The position numbers and the translations under genes were made by a program. A stretch of 64,000 bases of DNA from Lachnospiraceae bacterium (lineage in GTDB: Bacteria; Bacillota; Clostridia; Lachnospirales; Lachnospiraceae): contig JAGAPK010000028.1 in NCBI GenBank assembly GCA_017623295.1, positions 28,671 to 92,670 on the forward strand. Direction: 5' to 3'. Positions 8,652 through 18,537 of this stretch are shown here, piece by piece. The notes below the pieces were generated by a model. That model saw only the letters and a list, made by a program, of their open reading frames with translations, was not told where the DNA came from and made no database searches. How positions within the stretch are numbered: position 1 is the first letter of the stretch; each line of letters begins with the position of its first letter.

Positions 8652-8688
8652 AACAGGAATCCTTTAATGGGATTCCTGTTGTTTTTTT
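8652..8688. terminator. Bidirectional terminator shared by DUF6472 gene and activase gene
   Basis: Stem AACAGGAATCC (8652-8662) with GGATTCCTGTT (8670-8680), 7-base loop, then GTTTTTTT on the plus strand and TTTTT on the minus strand. The minus-strand activase gene stops at 8664-8666, inside the loop; its last residues Q-E-S are encoded by the stem. Confidence 0.85.
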
Positions 8689-11600
8689 AGATTCTTTTGT
8701 GCTGTGGAAAGCATCAGTTTAATTCGGTTAAGCTGGTTAACTTCACTAGCGCCCGGATCGTAATCAATCGCTACGATGTTGGAAAGTGGATATTGTTTTC
8801 TAAGTTCTTTGATAACACCTTTTCCAACAACATGGTTTGGCAGACAGCCAAATGGCTGTGTACAAACAATGTTATTCACGCCGCTATGGATTAATTCAAC
8901 CATTTCACCGGTTAAGAACCAGCCTTCACCAGTCTGGTTTCCAATATTAACAATCGGTTTGGCATATTCTACAATTTTATAGATGCTGGTAGGAGCATCA
9001 AAATGCTTACTCTTTTCAAAAGCCTTAACTGCACTGGAACGAAGCTTTTCAATAGCCCAGATACCCAACCGGGAAATATAAGCTGATTTCTTGGAAGTAC
9101 CAAGGTATTCTGCTTTGTAAATCTGGTTATAGAAGCAGTAGAGCATAAAGTCAATTAAATCCGGTACAACGGCTTCGGCACCTTCTGATTCTAACAGTTC
9201 CACCAGATAGTTATTGGCAGCCGGAGCAAATTTAACGAGAATTTCACCAACAATACCAACACGAGGTTTTTGTGTTTCATAAACCGGAATGGCATCAAAT
9301 TCTTCTACAATCTGACGACACATTTTACGGAATTTGAAAAGGCTTAAGTGTTTGCCAGAAACAAATTCTTGACATTTGGCAACCCATTTTCTATGTAATG
9401 CATTTACAGAGCCTACCTCTTTTTCATAAGGGCGCATACGATAAACACAACGCATGAAAATATCTCCGAAAGTAGCACCATAAGCGGCACGCATCATTAA
9501 ATCGGCATTCAAATGGAAACCAGGATTGCTTTCAATACCGCCTAAATTTAAGGAAATAACCGGAATCTGAGCCATGTCCGCTTTTTCTAAGGCACGTCTG
9601 ATAAAACCAACATAGTTCGTTGCACGGCAACCACCACCGGTCTGTGTCATAATGATTGCAACTTTGTTCAAATCATATTTACCGGAAAGCAGAGCATCCA
9701 TAATCTGTCCGACTACCATCAAAGAAGGATAGCAGGCATCGTTATTTACATATTTCAGACCAACGTCTACGGCATGTCTGTTGTCATTATTAAGGACCTC
9801 AAAATTATAACCGCATGCATTAAATGCAGGCTGTAAAATTTCAAAGTGGATTGGTGACATCTGTGGACACAGAATCGTGTATTCCTTACGCATTTCCTCT
9901 GTAAATACGACTTTATGTATTGCGGAAGAACGAATGGTGCGTTCTTTCTGTTTCTGTTCTCTGACTTTGATAGCGGAGAGCAAGGAACGAATACGGATTC
10001 TGGCAGCACCCAGGTTATTGACTTCGTCAATCTTTAAACAAGTGTAAATTTTGTCAGAACCGGATAAAATATCATTTACCTGATCGGTTGTTACGGCATC
10101 CAGACCGCAACCGAAAGAGTTTAACTGAATTAAATCCAAGTCATCTCTTGTTTTTACATAGCTTGCAGCAGCGTAAAGACGGGAATGATACATCCACTGG
10201 TCGGAAACGATAAGTGGTCGCTCCGGAGCAGCCAGATGAGAGATGGAATCCTCGGTCAAAACGGCTACATCATAGGAGTTAATCAGTTCCGGAATGCCAT
10301 GATTGATTTCCGGGTCAATATGGTATGGACGACCGGCAAGAACAATACCATGCTTATGGTTTTCTTCCATATAGCGGAGTACCTCTTCACCTTGCTTTCG
10401 CATATCATCTCTGGCATTGTCCATTTCAGCCCAGGCTGCTTCGCAGGCATCCATTACTTCTGTAATCGGAAGATCATGGAATTCTTTTGTCAAAGCTTCT
10501 GTAACGGTTTTTAAATCGCGGAAAGACATAAACGGATTGCGGAAAACAACTTCACCACGACCGATTTCTTCCACATTATTTTTGATATTTTCTGAATAGG
10601 AAGTAACAATCGGACAGTTGTAGTGATTGTTTGCCTCCGGGAATTCATTTCTTTCATAGAACAGAGCCGGGTAGAAAATGAAATCCACGCCCTGTTTAAT
10701 TAACCATGTTACATGTCCATGCGCAAGCTTTGCCGGATAACATTCGGATTCACTTGGAATGGATTCAATACCTAACTCATAAATTTTACGGTTGGAGCTA
10801 GGAGAGAGCACAACGCGGTATCCTAACTTGGTAAAGAAAGTGAACCAGAACGGATAGTTCTCATACATATTTAAAACTCTTGGAATACCTACCGTACCTC
10901 TTTTGGCTTCTGTAACCGGAAGCGGTTCGTAGGAGAAGAGTCGTTTTAACTTATATTCATATAAATTTGGTACACCGTTTTCGTTCTTTGTTTTACCAAG
11001 ACCTCTTTCACAACGGTTACCGGATATGTACTGTCTGCCACCGGTAAATTTATTGATTGTCAGACGACAGTTATTAGTACAGCCTTTACATTTTGCCATA
11101 CTTGTTTCGAACTGAAGATTGTTAATCTTGTCGATGGAGAGCATGGAAGTCTGATAGCCTTCACTGTAATGTTCTCTCGCAATCAAAGCAGCACCGAAAG
11201 CACCCATAATACCGGCGATATCAGGACGAATTGCTTCACAGTTTGCAATTTTTTCGAAACTTCTAAGAACGGCATCGTTATAGAAAGTACCGCCCTGTAC
11301 AACAATGTTTTTACCAAGTTCAGAGGCATCAGATACTTTGATAACCTTGAACAAAGCATTTTTTATAACAGAATAAGCAAGACCGGCAGAAATATCGGAA
11401 ACAGAAGCGCCTTCTTTCTGTGCCTGTTTTACTTTGGAATTCATAAATACGGTACAACGAGTACCCAAATCAATCGGATGCTCTGCAAAAAGAGCAGCCT
11501 GAGCAAAATCCTGTACACTGTAATTTAAGGATTTTGCGAAGGTTTCAATGAAAGAACCACAACCGGAAGAACAAGCTTCGTTGAGCTGGACACTGTCAAC

Positions 11601-12899
11601 GGTCTGATTTTTGATTTTGATACACTTCATATCCTGACCGCCAATATCCAGAATACAATCCACATCCGGATTAAAAAATGCAGCGGCATAATAATGTGCA
11701 ACGGTTTCAACTTCGCCATCATCTAACAGGAAGGCAGCTTTCATCAAAGCTTCGCCGTAACCGGTAGAACAGGAGCGTACAATCTCCACACCTTCCGGCA
11801 GAAGAGAATATATTTCCTGAATAGAACGGATTGCTGTTTTCAATGGACTTCCGTCGTTGCTGCTATAGAAAGAGTACAGCAGAGAACCATCTTCACTGAC
11901 AAGAGCAACTTTGGTTGTTGTACTTCCGGCATCGATACCTAAGAAGCATTTGCCACGATAGGAAGCCAGATCAGCAGTAGAAACATGATGGGAAGAATGT
12001 CTTTTACAGAAAACCTCATAATCCTCTTTGGTTGCAAAAAGAGGTTCCATACGTTCTACTTCAAATTCCATTTTGATATTGGAAGAAAGTTTATTTACCA
12101 TTTCCTGCATGGAATAGCTGACCTCTTCTTTGGCATTTAAAGCAGAACCGATAGCTGCGAATAAATGAGAGTTGCCGGTGTCAATAATATGTTCATCATC
12201 CAGTTTTAAAGTACGGATGAAGGCTTGCTTTAATTCAGATAAGAAATGAAGCGGACCACCTAAGAAAGCAACATGTCCACGAATAGGTTTACCGCAGGCA
12301 AGACCACTGATAGTCTGATTTACCACAGCCTGAAAAATAGAGGCAGATAAATCTTCTTTGGTTGCACCGTCGTTGATAAGCGGCTGAATATCGGATTTTG
12401 CGAATACACCACAACGGGCAGCAATCGTATATAAAGAATGGTAATTTTTCGCAAGCTCATTCAGACCGGAAGCATCTGTTTGTAATAAAGATGCCATCTG
12501 ATCGATAAAAGAGCCTGTACCACCAGCACAGATACCATTCATACGTTGTTCCACATTACCGCCTTCAAAATATATGATTTTAGCATCCTCGCCGCCAAGC
12601 TCAATGGCTACGTCAGTAGCAGGGGCAAGTTCCTGCAAGGAAGTAGAAACTGCGATAACTTCCTGAACGAACGGAACACCAAGATGATTGGCAAGGGTAA
12701 GACCACCGGAACCTGTAATCATCGGATGCAGGATAATATTTCCAAGTTTTTTGTATGCACTTTGTAATAAATTAGATAAAGTTTCCCTGATATTGGCATA
12801 ATGTCTTTGATAATCCGAAAAAAGAACCTGGTGTTTCTCATCCAGAATTGCTATTTTTACAGTAGTTGAACCGATGTCGATACCGAGGGTATATTGCAT
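8664..12899 (-). CDS. Giant fused 2-hydroxyacyl-CoA dehydratase activase (BadF/BcrA-type ATPase, two domains, DUF2229)
   Basis: A 1411-residue fused protein of the acyl-CoA dehydratase activase family. In that family, a dimeric ASKHA ATPase with a 4Fe-4S cluster injects an electron into a dehydratase or reductase. Order: BcrA/BadF ATPase domain 1 ([13 protein letters not shown] at about 5, [10 protein letters not shown]), domain 2 from about 318 ([24 protein letters not shown]), a cysteine cluster CKGCTNNC near 640, a DUF2229 region from about 700, and an HgdB-like C-terminal half. Cluster cysteines are seen in RCGVFAKSD and [10 protein letters not shown] chose ATG 12899 over an upstream GTG at 12920 because AAGGTGAG precedes it. 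No hgdAB or fldBC partners are adjacent, so its substrate is unknown. Such giant fused forms are common in Clostridia. Confidence 0.88.
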   Translation of the reverse strand: MQYTLGIDIGSTTVKIAILDEKHQVLFSDYQRHYANIRETLSNLLQSAYKKLGNIILHPMITGSGGLTLANHLGVPFVQEVIAVSTSLQELAPATDVAIELGGEDAKIIYFEGGNVEQRMNGICAGGTGSFIDQMASLLQTDASGLNELAKNYHSLYTIAARCGVFAKSDIQPLINDGATKEDLSASIFQAVVNQTISGLACGKPIRGHVAFLGGPLHFLSELKQAFIRTLKLDDEHIIDTGNSHLFAAIGSALNAKEEVSYSMQEMVNKLSSNIKMEFEVERMEPLFATKEDYEVFCKRHSSHHVSTADLASYRGKCFLGIDAGSTTTKVALVSEDGSLLYSFYSSNDGSPLKTAIRSIQEIYSLLPEGVEIVRSCSTGYGEALMKAAFLLDDGEVETVAHYYAAAFFNPDVDCILDIGGQDMKCIKIKNQTVDSVQLNEACSSGCGSFIETFAKSLNYSVQDFAQAALFAEHPIDLGTRCTVFMNSKVKQAQKEGASVSDISAGLAYSVIKNALFKVIKVSDASELGKNIVVQGGTFYNDAVLRSFEKIANCEAIRPDIAGIMGAFGAALIAREHYSEGYQTSMLSIDKINNLQFETSMAKCKGCTNNCRLTINKFTGGRQYISGNRCERGLGKTKNENGVPNLYEYKLKRLFSYEPLPVTEAKRGTVGIPRVLNMYENYPFWFTFFTKLGYRVVLSPSSNRKIYELGIESIPSESECYPAKLAHGHVTWLIKQGVDFIFYPALFYERNEFPEANNHYNCPIVTSYSENIKNNVEEIGRGEVVFRNPFMSFRDLKTVTEALTKEFHDLPITEVMDACEAAWAEMDNARDDMRKQGEEVLRYMEENHKHGIVLAGRPYHIDPEINHGIPELINSYDVAVLTEDSISHLAAPERPLIVSDQWMYHSRLYAAASYVKTRDDLDLIQLNSFGCGLDAVTTDQVNDILSGSDKIYTCLKIDEVNNLGAARIRIRSLLSAIKVREQKQKERTIRSSAIHKVVFTEEMRKEYTILCPQMSPIHFEILQPAFNACGYNFEVLNNDNRHAVDVGLKYVNNDACYPSLMVVGQIMDALLSGKYDLNKVAIIMTQTGGGCRATNYVGFIRRALEKADMAQIPVISLNLGGIESNPGFHLNADLMMRAAYGATFGDIFMRCVYRMRPYEKEVGSVNALHRKWVAKCQEFVSGKHLSLFKFRKMCRQIVEEFDAIPVYETQKPRVGIVGEILVKFAPAANNYLVELLESEGAEAVVPDLIDFMLYCFYNQIYKAEYLGTSKKSAYISRLGIWAIEKLRSSAVKAFEKSKHFDAPTSIYKIVEYAKPIVNIGNQTGEGWFLTGEMVELIHSGVNNIVCTQPFGCLPNHVVGKGVIKELRKQYPLSNIVAIDYDPGASEVNQLNRIKLMLSTAQKNLKKQQESH

Positions 12900-13005
12900 A
12901 TGACTCACCTTGTATTTCACTCCTTTAATATTTAAAAAAATCTTAACAAAATCTTAGCAGAACTTTCTTATTAAAATGTGTTCGCCTGATTTGGCATACT
13001 TAGAC

Positions 13006-13034
13006 ATTATACGACAGACATTATGAAAAAGCAA
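13006..13034 (-). promoter_or_regulatory. Putative sigma-A promoter for the activase gene
   Basis: On the minus strand: TTGCTT (13034-13029), a 17-base spacer and perfect TATAAT (13011-13006). It gives a leader of about 100 bases to ATG 12899. It overlaps an apparent upstream ATG at 13023 on the plus strand, which argues against that start. Confidence 0.6.
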
Positions 13035-13118
13035 TCAACACTTTCTAAGAAATATATGAAGATTTTGGAAGATAATTATAAAATTTTTGTGACTTCGCTG
13101 AAATTCGCTTGTGTGCCG

Positions 13119-13147
13119 TTTACTTTTAAAAACAGGAATGATAGAAT
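13119..13147 (+). promoter_or_regulatory. Putative promoter for the rhomboid-like gene
   Basis: TTTACT (13119-13124), a 17-base spacer and TAGAAT (13142-13147). It lies about 40 bases before the preferred ATG at 13188. Confidence 0.5.
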
Positions 13148-13187
13148 ATATTCAGTTTTTCATTATAGAATGTCAGGAGAATTGGAA

Positions 13188-14048
13188 ATGAGTTCGTTTG
13201 AAAAAAAGTTTGGTAAATATGCGATTAGAAATATTTCGTTTGTATTAGTTGTCTGTTATGCAATAGGATATCTGATTGAGATGTTATTTCCCGATTTAAT
13301 CTGGTATTTAACCTTAAATCCATATGCCATTTTGCATGGACAGATTTGGAGACTTGTGACATGGATTCTGATACCTCCGAGTGAATCCAACATCTTTTTA
13401 ACCTTATTGATGTTGTATTTTTATTGCTCAATCGGAACATCATTGGAACGCACATGGGGAACCTATCGCTATAACGTATATTTGTTTCAGGGTATGTTAT
13501 TTACGATTGCAGGAAGCTTTTTGCTGATGGGATATACCTATCTTTTTAAAGGTAATGAACTGGCAATATTTGGTGCTGAATATTATTTTACGGCAGTTTC
13601 GCTGTACTTCAGTACCTATTACATTAATATGTCCATTTTCCTTGCCTTTGCGGCAACTTTCCCGGATGCAACCGTATTACTTATGTTTATCATTCCGATT
13701 AAGATAAAATGGCTTGGTATTATTTATGCGATTATGCTGGCATCCTCTTTCTTCCAGGGAGATGTTAACACCAAATTTGCAATTGCGGCTTCGCTGCTTA
13801 ACTTTGTGGTGTTCTTTATCACATCACGAAATATGATGCACATGAATCCGAAACAGATACACAGACGACAGGAATTCAAGAGAGAAGTAAAACGCAATAC
13901 CAGCATCACGAAGCATAAATGTGCGATTTGTGGCAGAACAGAAGAAGACAGTCCGAATCTACAGTTCCGTTTCTGCTCTAAATGTGATGGTAATTATGAA
14001 TATTGCGAAGAACATTTATATACCCATACGCATGTGAAAAAACAGTAG
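13188..14048 (+). CDS. Rhomboid-like polytopic membrane protein with C-terminal zinc-ribbon-like tail
   Basis: A 286-residue membrane protein with about six hydrophobic segments. The segment NPYAILHGQIWRLVTWI, followed by SIGTSLERTWGTYRYNVY, resembles the rhomboid/Derlin fold (the WR of loop 1). I see no GxSG motif or catalytic Ser-His pair, so it is probably a protease-dead member. The cytoplasmic tail (about 215-286) is basic and then holds CAIC (245-248), CSKC (263-266) and Cys273, His276, His280 and His282, a likely zinc site. I chose ATG 13188 because AGGAG (13175-13179) precedes it and a promoter lies at 13119-13147. An in-frame ATG at 13023 lacks a ribosome binding site and overlaps the divergent promoter. 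Function unknown. Confidence 0.75.
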   Translation: MSSFEKKFGKYAIRNISFVLVVCYAIGYLIEMLFPDLIWYLTLNPYAILHGQIWRLVTWILIPPSESNIFLTLLMLYFYCSIGTSLERTWGTYRYNVYLFQGMLFTIAGSFLLMGYTYLFKGNELAIFGAEYYFTAVSLYFSTYYINMSIFLAFAATFPDATVLLMFIIPIKIKWLGIIYAIMLASSFFQGDVNTKFAIAASLLNFVVFFITSRNMMHMNPKQIHRRQEFKREVKRNTSITKHKCAICGRTEEDSPNLQFRFCSKCDGNYEYCEEHLYTHTHVKKQ

Positions 14049-14125
14049 AAGGTATAGAACACGTAGAATGGGCTGATGTGGAACAAGTGTAGGAAAAATG
14101 GCATTAAAGGAGTTATGAGGTGGGA

Positions 14126-14878
14126 ATGAATAAAGAAGTTTTATTTGCACAGACCTTGGAACAGGTCAGAAAAACGGCAAAAGAGCAGGGAAACTGTATT
14201 GCAAAAGAACAGGTAGAAGAAGCTTTTTTGGAACTGGATTTATCAGAAGAACAGCTTGCAATGGTCTTTGATTATCTGCATAAGCACAAAATCGGTATTG
14301 GAGAGCCGGTTAATCTGGATGATTATTTAAGTGAAGAGGAAATTGATTATCTTGAGGAGTATTTGCAGCAATTAAAGGAATTACCGGAATTATCTGAGGG
14401 AGAGAAAGAAGCAGTTACCCTTTCTGCTATGGCAGGTGATTTGAATGCACAGAATCAGCTGATTCAGGTATTTTTGCCACAGGTCGTTGAAATTGCCAAG
14501 TTATATGCCGGACAGGGTGTGTTTCTGGAAGATTTGATTGGCGAAGGAAATGTAGCGGTAGCTATGGGTGTTTCTATGCTGGGTGCGATGGAGCATGCAT
14601 CAGAAGCACAGGGTATGCTTGGCAAAATGATTATGGATGCGATGGAAGAATTTATTTCCGAAAATGTAGAGGAAGTTAAGAAAGACCAGAAAATAGCAGA
14701 GAAAGTCAATAAAGTTGCAGATAAGGCAAATGAACTGGCAGATGATTTGCATCGTAAAGTAACGGTGGAGGAGCTTATGGAGGAAACCGGTATGAGTAAG
14801 AAAGTAATTATGGATGCAATTCGTATTACTGCCGGTAAAATAGAATCATTGGAGGAAACCGGAAGTGGCGGAGAATGA
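14126..14878 (+). CDS. Degenerate sigma-70-like protein lacking region 4
   Basis: An acidic protein of 250 residues that reads like part of a sigma factor. Residues about 107-148 (LPQVVEIAKLYAGQG then LEDLIGEGN) match sigma regions 2.1-2.2, which bind the RNA polymerase clamp. The expected 2.3-2.4 segment with its aromatic residues (FSTYATWW type) is replaced by AMGVSMLGAMEHASEAQG, so promoter melting and -10 reading look lost. Residues about 190-240 (TVEELMEETGMSKKVIMDA) match region 3. There is no region 4. The gene ends by overlapping the next gene 14 bases. A GTG at 14120 with AAAGGAG is an alternative start. It could be a core-binding regulator rather than a true sigma factor; that is inference. 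Confidence 0.7.
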   Translation: MNKEVLFAQTLEQVRKTAKEQGNCIAKEQVEEAFLELDLSEEQLAMVFDYLHKHKIGIGEPVNLDDYLSEEEIDYLEEYLQQLKELPELSEGEKEAVTLSAMAGDLNAQNQLIQVFLPQVVEIAKLYAGQGVFLEDLIGEGNVAVAMGVSMLGAMEHASEAQGMLGKMIMDAMEEFISENVEEVKKDQKIAEKVNKVADKANELADDLHRKVTVEELMEETGMSKKVIMDAIRITAGKIESLEETGSGGE

Positions 14879-15347
14879 AGTAAAAGAAAAAGACATGATG
14901 AACGGTAAATTAACAGAAGCAAATGCGACAAATCAGGATAATGATTTTAAGTATTATATGCAGGATACCAGCAAGATTTATATTGGGGCGCGTCATACCT
15001 ATGCCGAACTAATGGAACATGAGATGGTGCCTTTTAAATTAAAAAGTATTTTTGAACATTATATTATGAAAGATACTCAGCCTGATACATCATTAGAAAG
15101 TCAGTTTTACTATATGACGGATGACCAGTTCTCGTACAGAACATATATGCAGTTGAAAGCTAAAGTTAAGGTGTGCATTCTTGTTGAGAAAAACTCTCTT
15201 TTTGGAAAAAAGAAGATAATTTATCAGGACCAGATGATTCCATTAAAAGAGTTTGTGCAGATGAATCTGGCACAAAAAAAGAAATATGGTGTTAAAATAC
15301 AGGAAATTAGCATATCAAAATTAGCTATGATGTCATTTAGCGTATAA
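14865..15347 (+). CDS. Hypothetical protein coupled to the sigma-like gene, 160 aa
   Basis: I do not recognise this family. The GTG start at 14865 lies inside the end of the sigma-like gene (14-base overlap) and follows GGAGG by about 10 bases, so the two are probably translationally coupled. The first 25 residues are polar and likely flexible; an ATG pair at 14895/14898 is a possible later start. The body has many aromatic residues (DFKYYMQDTSKIYIGARH, SQFYYMTDDQFSYRTYMQ) and a basic stretch (KNSLFGKKKIIY). No signal peptide or membrane segment is seen. The coupling suggests it works with the sigma-like protein, but nothing in the sequence says how. Confidence 0.65.
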   Translation: MAENEVKEKDMMNGKLTEANATNQDNDFKYYMQDTSKIYIGARHTYAELMEHEMVPFKLKSIFEHYIMKDTQPDTSLESQFYYMTDDQFSYRTYMQLKAKVKVCILVEKNSLFGKKKIIYQDQMIPLKEFVQMNLAQKKKYGVKIQEISISKLAMMSFSV

Positions 15348-15356
15348 GAATAGTTT

Positions 15357-15392
15357 ACGCGATAACTTACAGTGTCAGTGAACGCGTTTTTT
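15357..15392 (+). terminator. Weak terminator candidate after the 14865 gene
   Basis: ACGCG (15357-15361) and CGCGT (15383-15387) enclose a 21-base loop, followed by TTTTTT. The stem is short, so confidence is low. Confidence 0.35.
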
Positions 15393-15475
15393 GCGATTAT
15401 CGACTTGCTTTTGACAATCTTTTCTGTTAAACTGACATTGTTAAACAAATTTAGGTAAAATTCCCCTTTTACACT

Positions 15476-15516
15476 GAGCAGGTATTAACTTTGATAAGTT
15501 TTTACCTGTTCTTTTA
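15476..15516 (+). terminator. Second terminator-like hairpin before the M16C peptidase gene
   Basis: GAGCAGGTA (15476-15484) pairs with TACCTGTTC (15503-15511, one G-U), followed by TTTTA. It lies 90 bases upstream of the peptidase start and just before its promoter. Confidence 0.45.
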
Positions 15517-15530
15517 TTTATCAGTAATTC

Positions 15531-15560
15531 TTTACTAAATTTCAGGGTAAGTGATATACT
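15531..15560 (+). promoter_or_regulatory. Putative promoter for the M16C peptidase operon
   Basis: TTTACT (15531-15536), an 18-base spacer and TATACT (15555-15560). It probably drives the peptidase and perhaps the tightly spaced genes through recO. Confidence 0.5.
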
Positions 15561-15595
15561 ATATGGATAGATTATGAGAAAGGTTTGGACGAAAA

Positions 15596-18517
15596 ATGCA
15601 GATTGAACAATTACAGGCATATACCGTTATTGAGAAAAAAGAAATTAAGGAATTAAATTCCATTAGCTATTTGTTAAAACACAATAAGACAGGAGCACGA
15701 GTAGCGCTTTTATCAAATGATGATAATAACAAGGTTTTTTATATTGGATTCCGTACCCCGCCGAAGGACAGCACCGGTGTGGCACACATTATTGAGCATA
15801 GTGTACTCTGTGGCTCTGATAAGTTTCCGGTCAAAGATCCTTTTATTGAGCTGGCAAAGGGTTCATTAAATACGTTCCTGAACGCAATGACTTATCCGGA
15901 TAAGACGGTTTATCCGGTAGCAAGTTGCAATGAGAAGGATTTCCAGAATTTGATGGATGTATATCTGGATGCAGTATTCCATCCCAATATCTATAAAGAA
16001 GAAAAGATTTTTATGCAGGAAGGCTGGCACTATGAGATGGAGAGTACAGAGGATGACCTTACCATCAATGGTGTTGTTTATAATGAAATGAAAGGTGCTT
16101 TTTCTTCACCGGATGATGTACTGGACAGAGAGATTATGAACTCTTTATATCCGAATACCTCTTATGCGGTGGAATCCGGTGGTGATCCGGATGTGATTCC
16201 GGAACTTACTTATGAAGATTTTCTTGCTTTTCACCAGAAATATTATCATCCGTCTAACAGCTATATTTATCTCTATGGTGATATGGATATGGCAGAGAAG
16301 CTTACCTATCTGGACGAAGAGTATTTATCCAAGTACGATGCCCTTGCAGTAGATTCTGCCTTGAAAAATGAGAAACCATTCGAGAAACCGGTTACCGTAT
16401 ACAAAGAATATCCGATTATGGACAATGAATCGGAGAAAGACAGCACTTATCTGTCCTATAATATTTCTTTCGGTGACAGTCTGGACAGAAAATTATACAT
16501 TGCGTTCCAGGTGCTTGATTATGTACTGTGTTCTGCACCGGGAGCTCCTTTGAAACAGGTTCTGATTGACAAGGGTATTGGTAAAGATGTGTACAGTACC
16601 TACGAAAATGGTATCAAACAACCATATTTCTCTATTGTAGCCAAGAATGCCAACAAAGAACAGTTAGAGGAATTTATAGCAACGATTGAACAGACACTTG
16701 CACAGCTTGCATCAGAAGGACTGGACAAAAAAGCCTTAAAAGCAGGGCTCAATTTCTACGAATTTAAATATCGTGAAGCAGATTTTGGCTCTTATCCGAA
16801 AGGACTTCTGATGGGACTGCAGATGTTTGACAGCTGGTTATATGATGACCGTAAGCCATTTATTCATATTGAAGCAAATGAAACTTATAAAGCGTTGAAA
16901 GAAGCAATCGATACGGACTATTATGAAACATTGATTCGCGATAATCTGTTGGAGAATACGCATAAGACAATCGTTGTGGTAGAACCGGTGAAAGGCCTGA
17001 CAACGAAGAAAGATAAAGAACTGGCAGATAAACTGGCAAAGAAGAAAGCGCAGATGTCCCAAGAACAGTTAGAGAAAATTGTTGCACAGACAAATGCGTT
17101 GGAAGAGTATCAGGAAGAACCAAGTGCCAAAGAAGATTTGGAGAAAATTCCGCTTTTAACCAGAGCGGATATGAAGAAGGAAGCAGAGCCTTACGTGAAC
17201 GAAGAAAAGAAAGTAGGAGATACGTTGCTTTTGTATCATGATATTTTCACGAATGGTATTGGTTATTTGCGCTTCGTATTTGACATGCGGCAGGTGCCGG
17301 AAGAATTGTTCCCATACGTTGGCTTATTAAAATCTATTTTCGGATTGATTGATACCGAAAACTATACCTACGGAGAACTTTTTAACGAGGTAAATATTCA
17401 GACCGGCGGTATTGTTCCGGTTGTGAATACCTATATTGATGCCAGAGATTTGAACCGGTATACAGCAACATTTGAAGTCAAAGCCAAAGTGCTGTATGAG
17501 AATCTGGAGCAGGCATTTAGCTTAGTAGAAGAGATGGTAATGCATTCCAAATATGATGATACGAAGCGATTGTTGGAATTGGTGTCTGAACTGAAATCCC
17601 AGAAACAGGCAAGCATGATGTCAGCGGGACATTCTCTTGCGGCAGTCCGTGCTTTGTCCTATCAGTCTAAGACAGCGGCAGTTTCGGATATGATTAGCGG
17701 AATTCCATATTATCGGATGTTAGAAGAACTGGAGAAGGATTTTGATAATCAGAGAGAGGCGGTAGTAGAGAATCTTAAGAAACTGGCAGTCTGTCTGTTT
17801 AGACCGGAAAATCTTATGGTGGATTATACGGCACAAAGCGAAGGTCTTGTGGGCATAGAAGCTATGATTGAGAAATTCCGTGACAATTTGTATACGGAAA
17901 CCATTACAGCACAGACTTATCAGCCGACACCGGTAAAAAAGAATGAAGGCTTTATGTCTTCTTCTCAAGTGCAGTATGTATGCCGTGCCGGAAACTTTAC
18001 GAAGAAGGGGCTTTCTTATCATGGGGCATTGCGTGTACTTCGTGTCATGATGGGATATGATTATCTTTGGACACAGGTACGTGTCAAAGGTGGTGCATAT
18101 GGCTGTATGTGTCAGTTTGGAAAATCGGGAGAAAGCTATTTTGTATCTTATCGCGACCCGAATCTGGAGAAAACGATTGATGTCTTTGAAAAGGCAGCAG
18201 AGTATATTCGTAACTTTGAGGCAGATGAGAGAACTATGACACAGTTTATCATCGGAGCGATAAGCGAACTGGATACACCGATGACACCGGCTACCAGAGG
18301 ACTTTATTCTATGTCCGGTTATATGACACACTACACTTATGAGCAGGCACAGAAAGAGCGTGATGAACTCTTAGTAACGAGTCCGGAGAAGATTCGGGAA
18401 TTAGCGGAATACATTCAGGCTTTTATGGAAGATGATTGTTTATGTGTGGTTGGTAACGAAGAGAAAATCAAAGGACAGAAGGATTTGTTTGGAGAAACCG
18501 ATTATTTGTTCCATTAG
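15596..18517 (+). CDS. M16C family zinc metallopeptidase (PreP/falcilysin-like)
   Basis: A 973-residue cytosolic-type zinc peptidase of the M16C subfamily, which degrades short unstructured peptides inside a closed chamber. The inverted zinc motif HIIEH is at 64-68 (His64, Glu67, His68) with the distal Glu in the NEMKGAFSSP region. The full two-half architecture is present: an N-terminal catalytic half, the M16C-associated domain around 450-700 and an inactive C-terminal half. The length matches PreP-type enzymes. No signal peptide is seen. A DUF4349 lipoprotein gene begins 20 bases after its stop. Role is probably peptide turnover; a specific substrate cannot be named. Confidence 0.92.
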   Translation: MQIEQLQAYTVIEKKEIKELNSISYLLKHNKTGARVALLSNDDNNKVFYIGFRTPPKDSTGVAHIIEHSVLCGSDKFPVKDPFIELAKGSLNTFLNAMTYPDKTVYPVASCNEKDFQNLMDVYLDAVFHPNIYKEEKIFMQEGWHYEMESTEDDLTINGVVYNEMKGAFSSPDDVLDREIMNSLYPNTSYAVESGGDPDVIPELTYEDFLAFHQKYYHPSNSYIYLYGDMDMAEKLTYLDEEYLSKYDALAVDSALKNEKPFEKPVTVYKEYPIMDNESEKDSTYLSYNISFGDSLDRKLYIAFQVLDYVLCSAPGAPLKQVLIDKGIGKDVYSTYENGIKQPYFSIVAKNANKEQLEEFIATIEQTLAQLASEGLDKKALKAGLNFYEFKYREADFGSYPKGLLMGLQMFDSWLYDDRKPFIHIEANETYKALKEAIDTDYYETLIRDNLLENTHKTIVVVEPVKGLTTKKDKELADKLAKKKAQMSQEQLEKIVAQTNALEEYQEEPSAKEDLEKIPLLTRADMKKEAEPYVNEEKKVGDTLLLYHDIFTNGIGYLRFVFDMRQVPEELFPYVGLLKSIFGLIDTENYTYGELFNEVNIQTGGIVPVVNTYIDARDLNRYTATFEVKAKVLYENLEQAFSLVEEMVMHSKYDDTKRLLELVSELKSQKQASMMSAGHSLAAVRALSYQSKTAAVSDMISGIPYYRMLEELEKDFDNQREAVVENLKKLAVCLFRPENLMVDYTAQSEGLVGIEAMIEKFRDNLYTETITAQTYQPTPVKKNEGFMSSSQVQYVCRAGNFTKKGLSYHGALRVLRVMMGYDYLWTQVRVKGGAYGCMCQFGKSGESYFVSYRDPNLEKTIDVFEKAAEYIRNFEADERTMTQFIIGAISELDTPMTPATRGLYSMSGYMTHYTYEQAQKERDELLVTSPEKIRELAEYIQAFMEDDCLCVVGNEEKIKGQKDLFGETDYLFH

Positions 18518-18537
18518 TACGAAAGAGGGGAAGGATT

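Noticed and set aside
13023-13187. Upstream in-frame start of the rhomboid-like gene
   Set aside because: No ribosome binding site, overlaps the divergent activase promoter, and a better start with AGGAG lies at 13188.
15426-15446. Direct repeat GTTAAAC at 15426 and 15440 and a TTGACA at 15411
   Set aside because: The -10 at correct spacing is poor (GACATT) and the repeat is too short; the promoter at 15531 is better.
17720-18331. Minus-strand reading frame of 203 codons
   Set aside because: Antisense to the end of the M16C peptidase gene, with no start site support.
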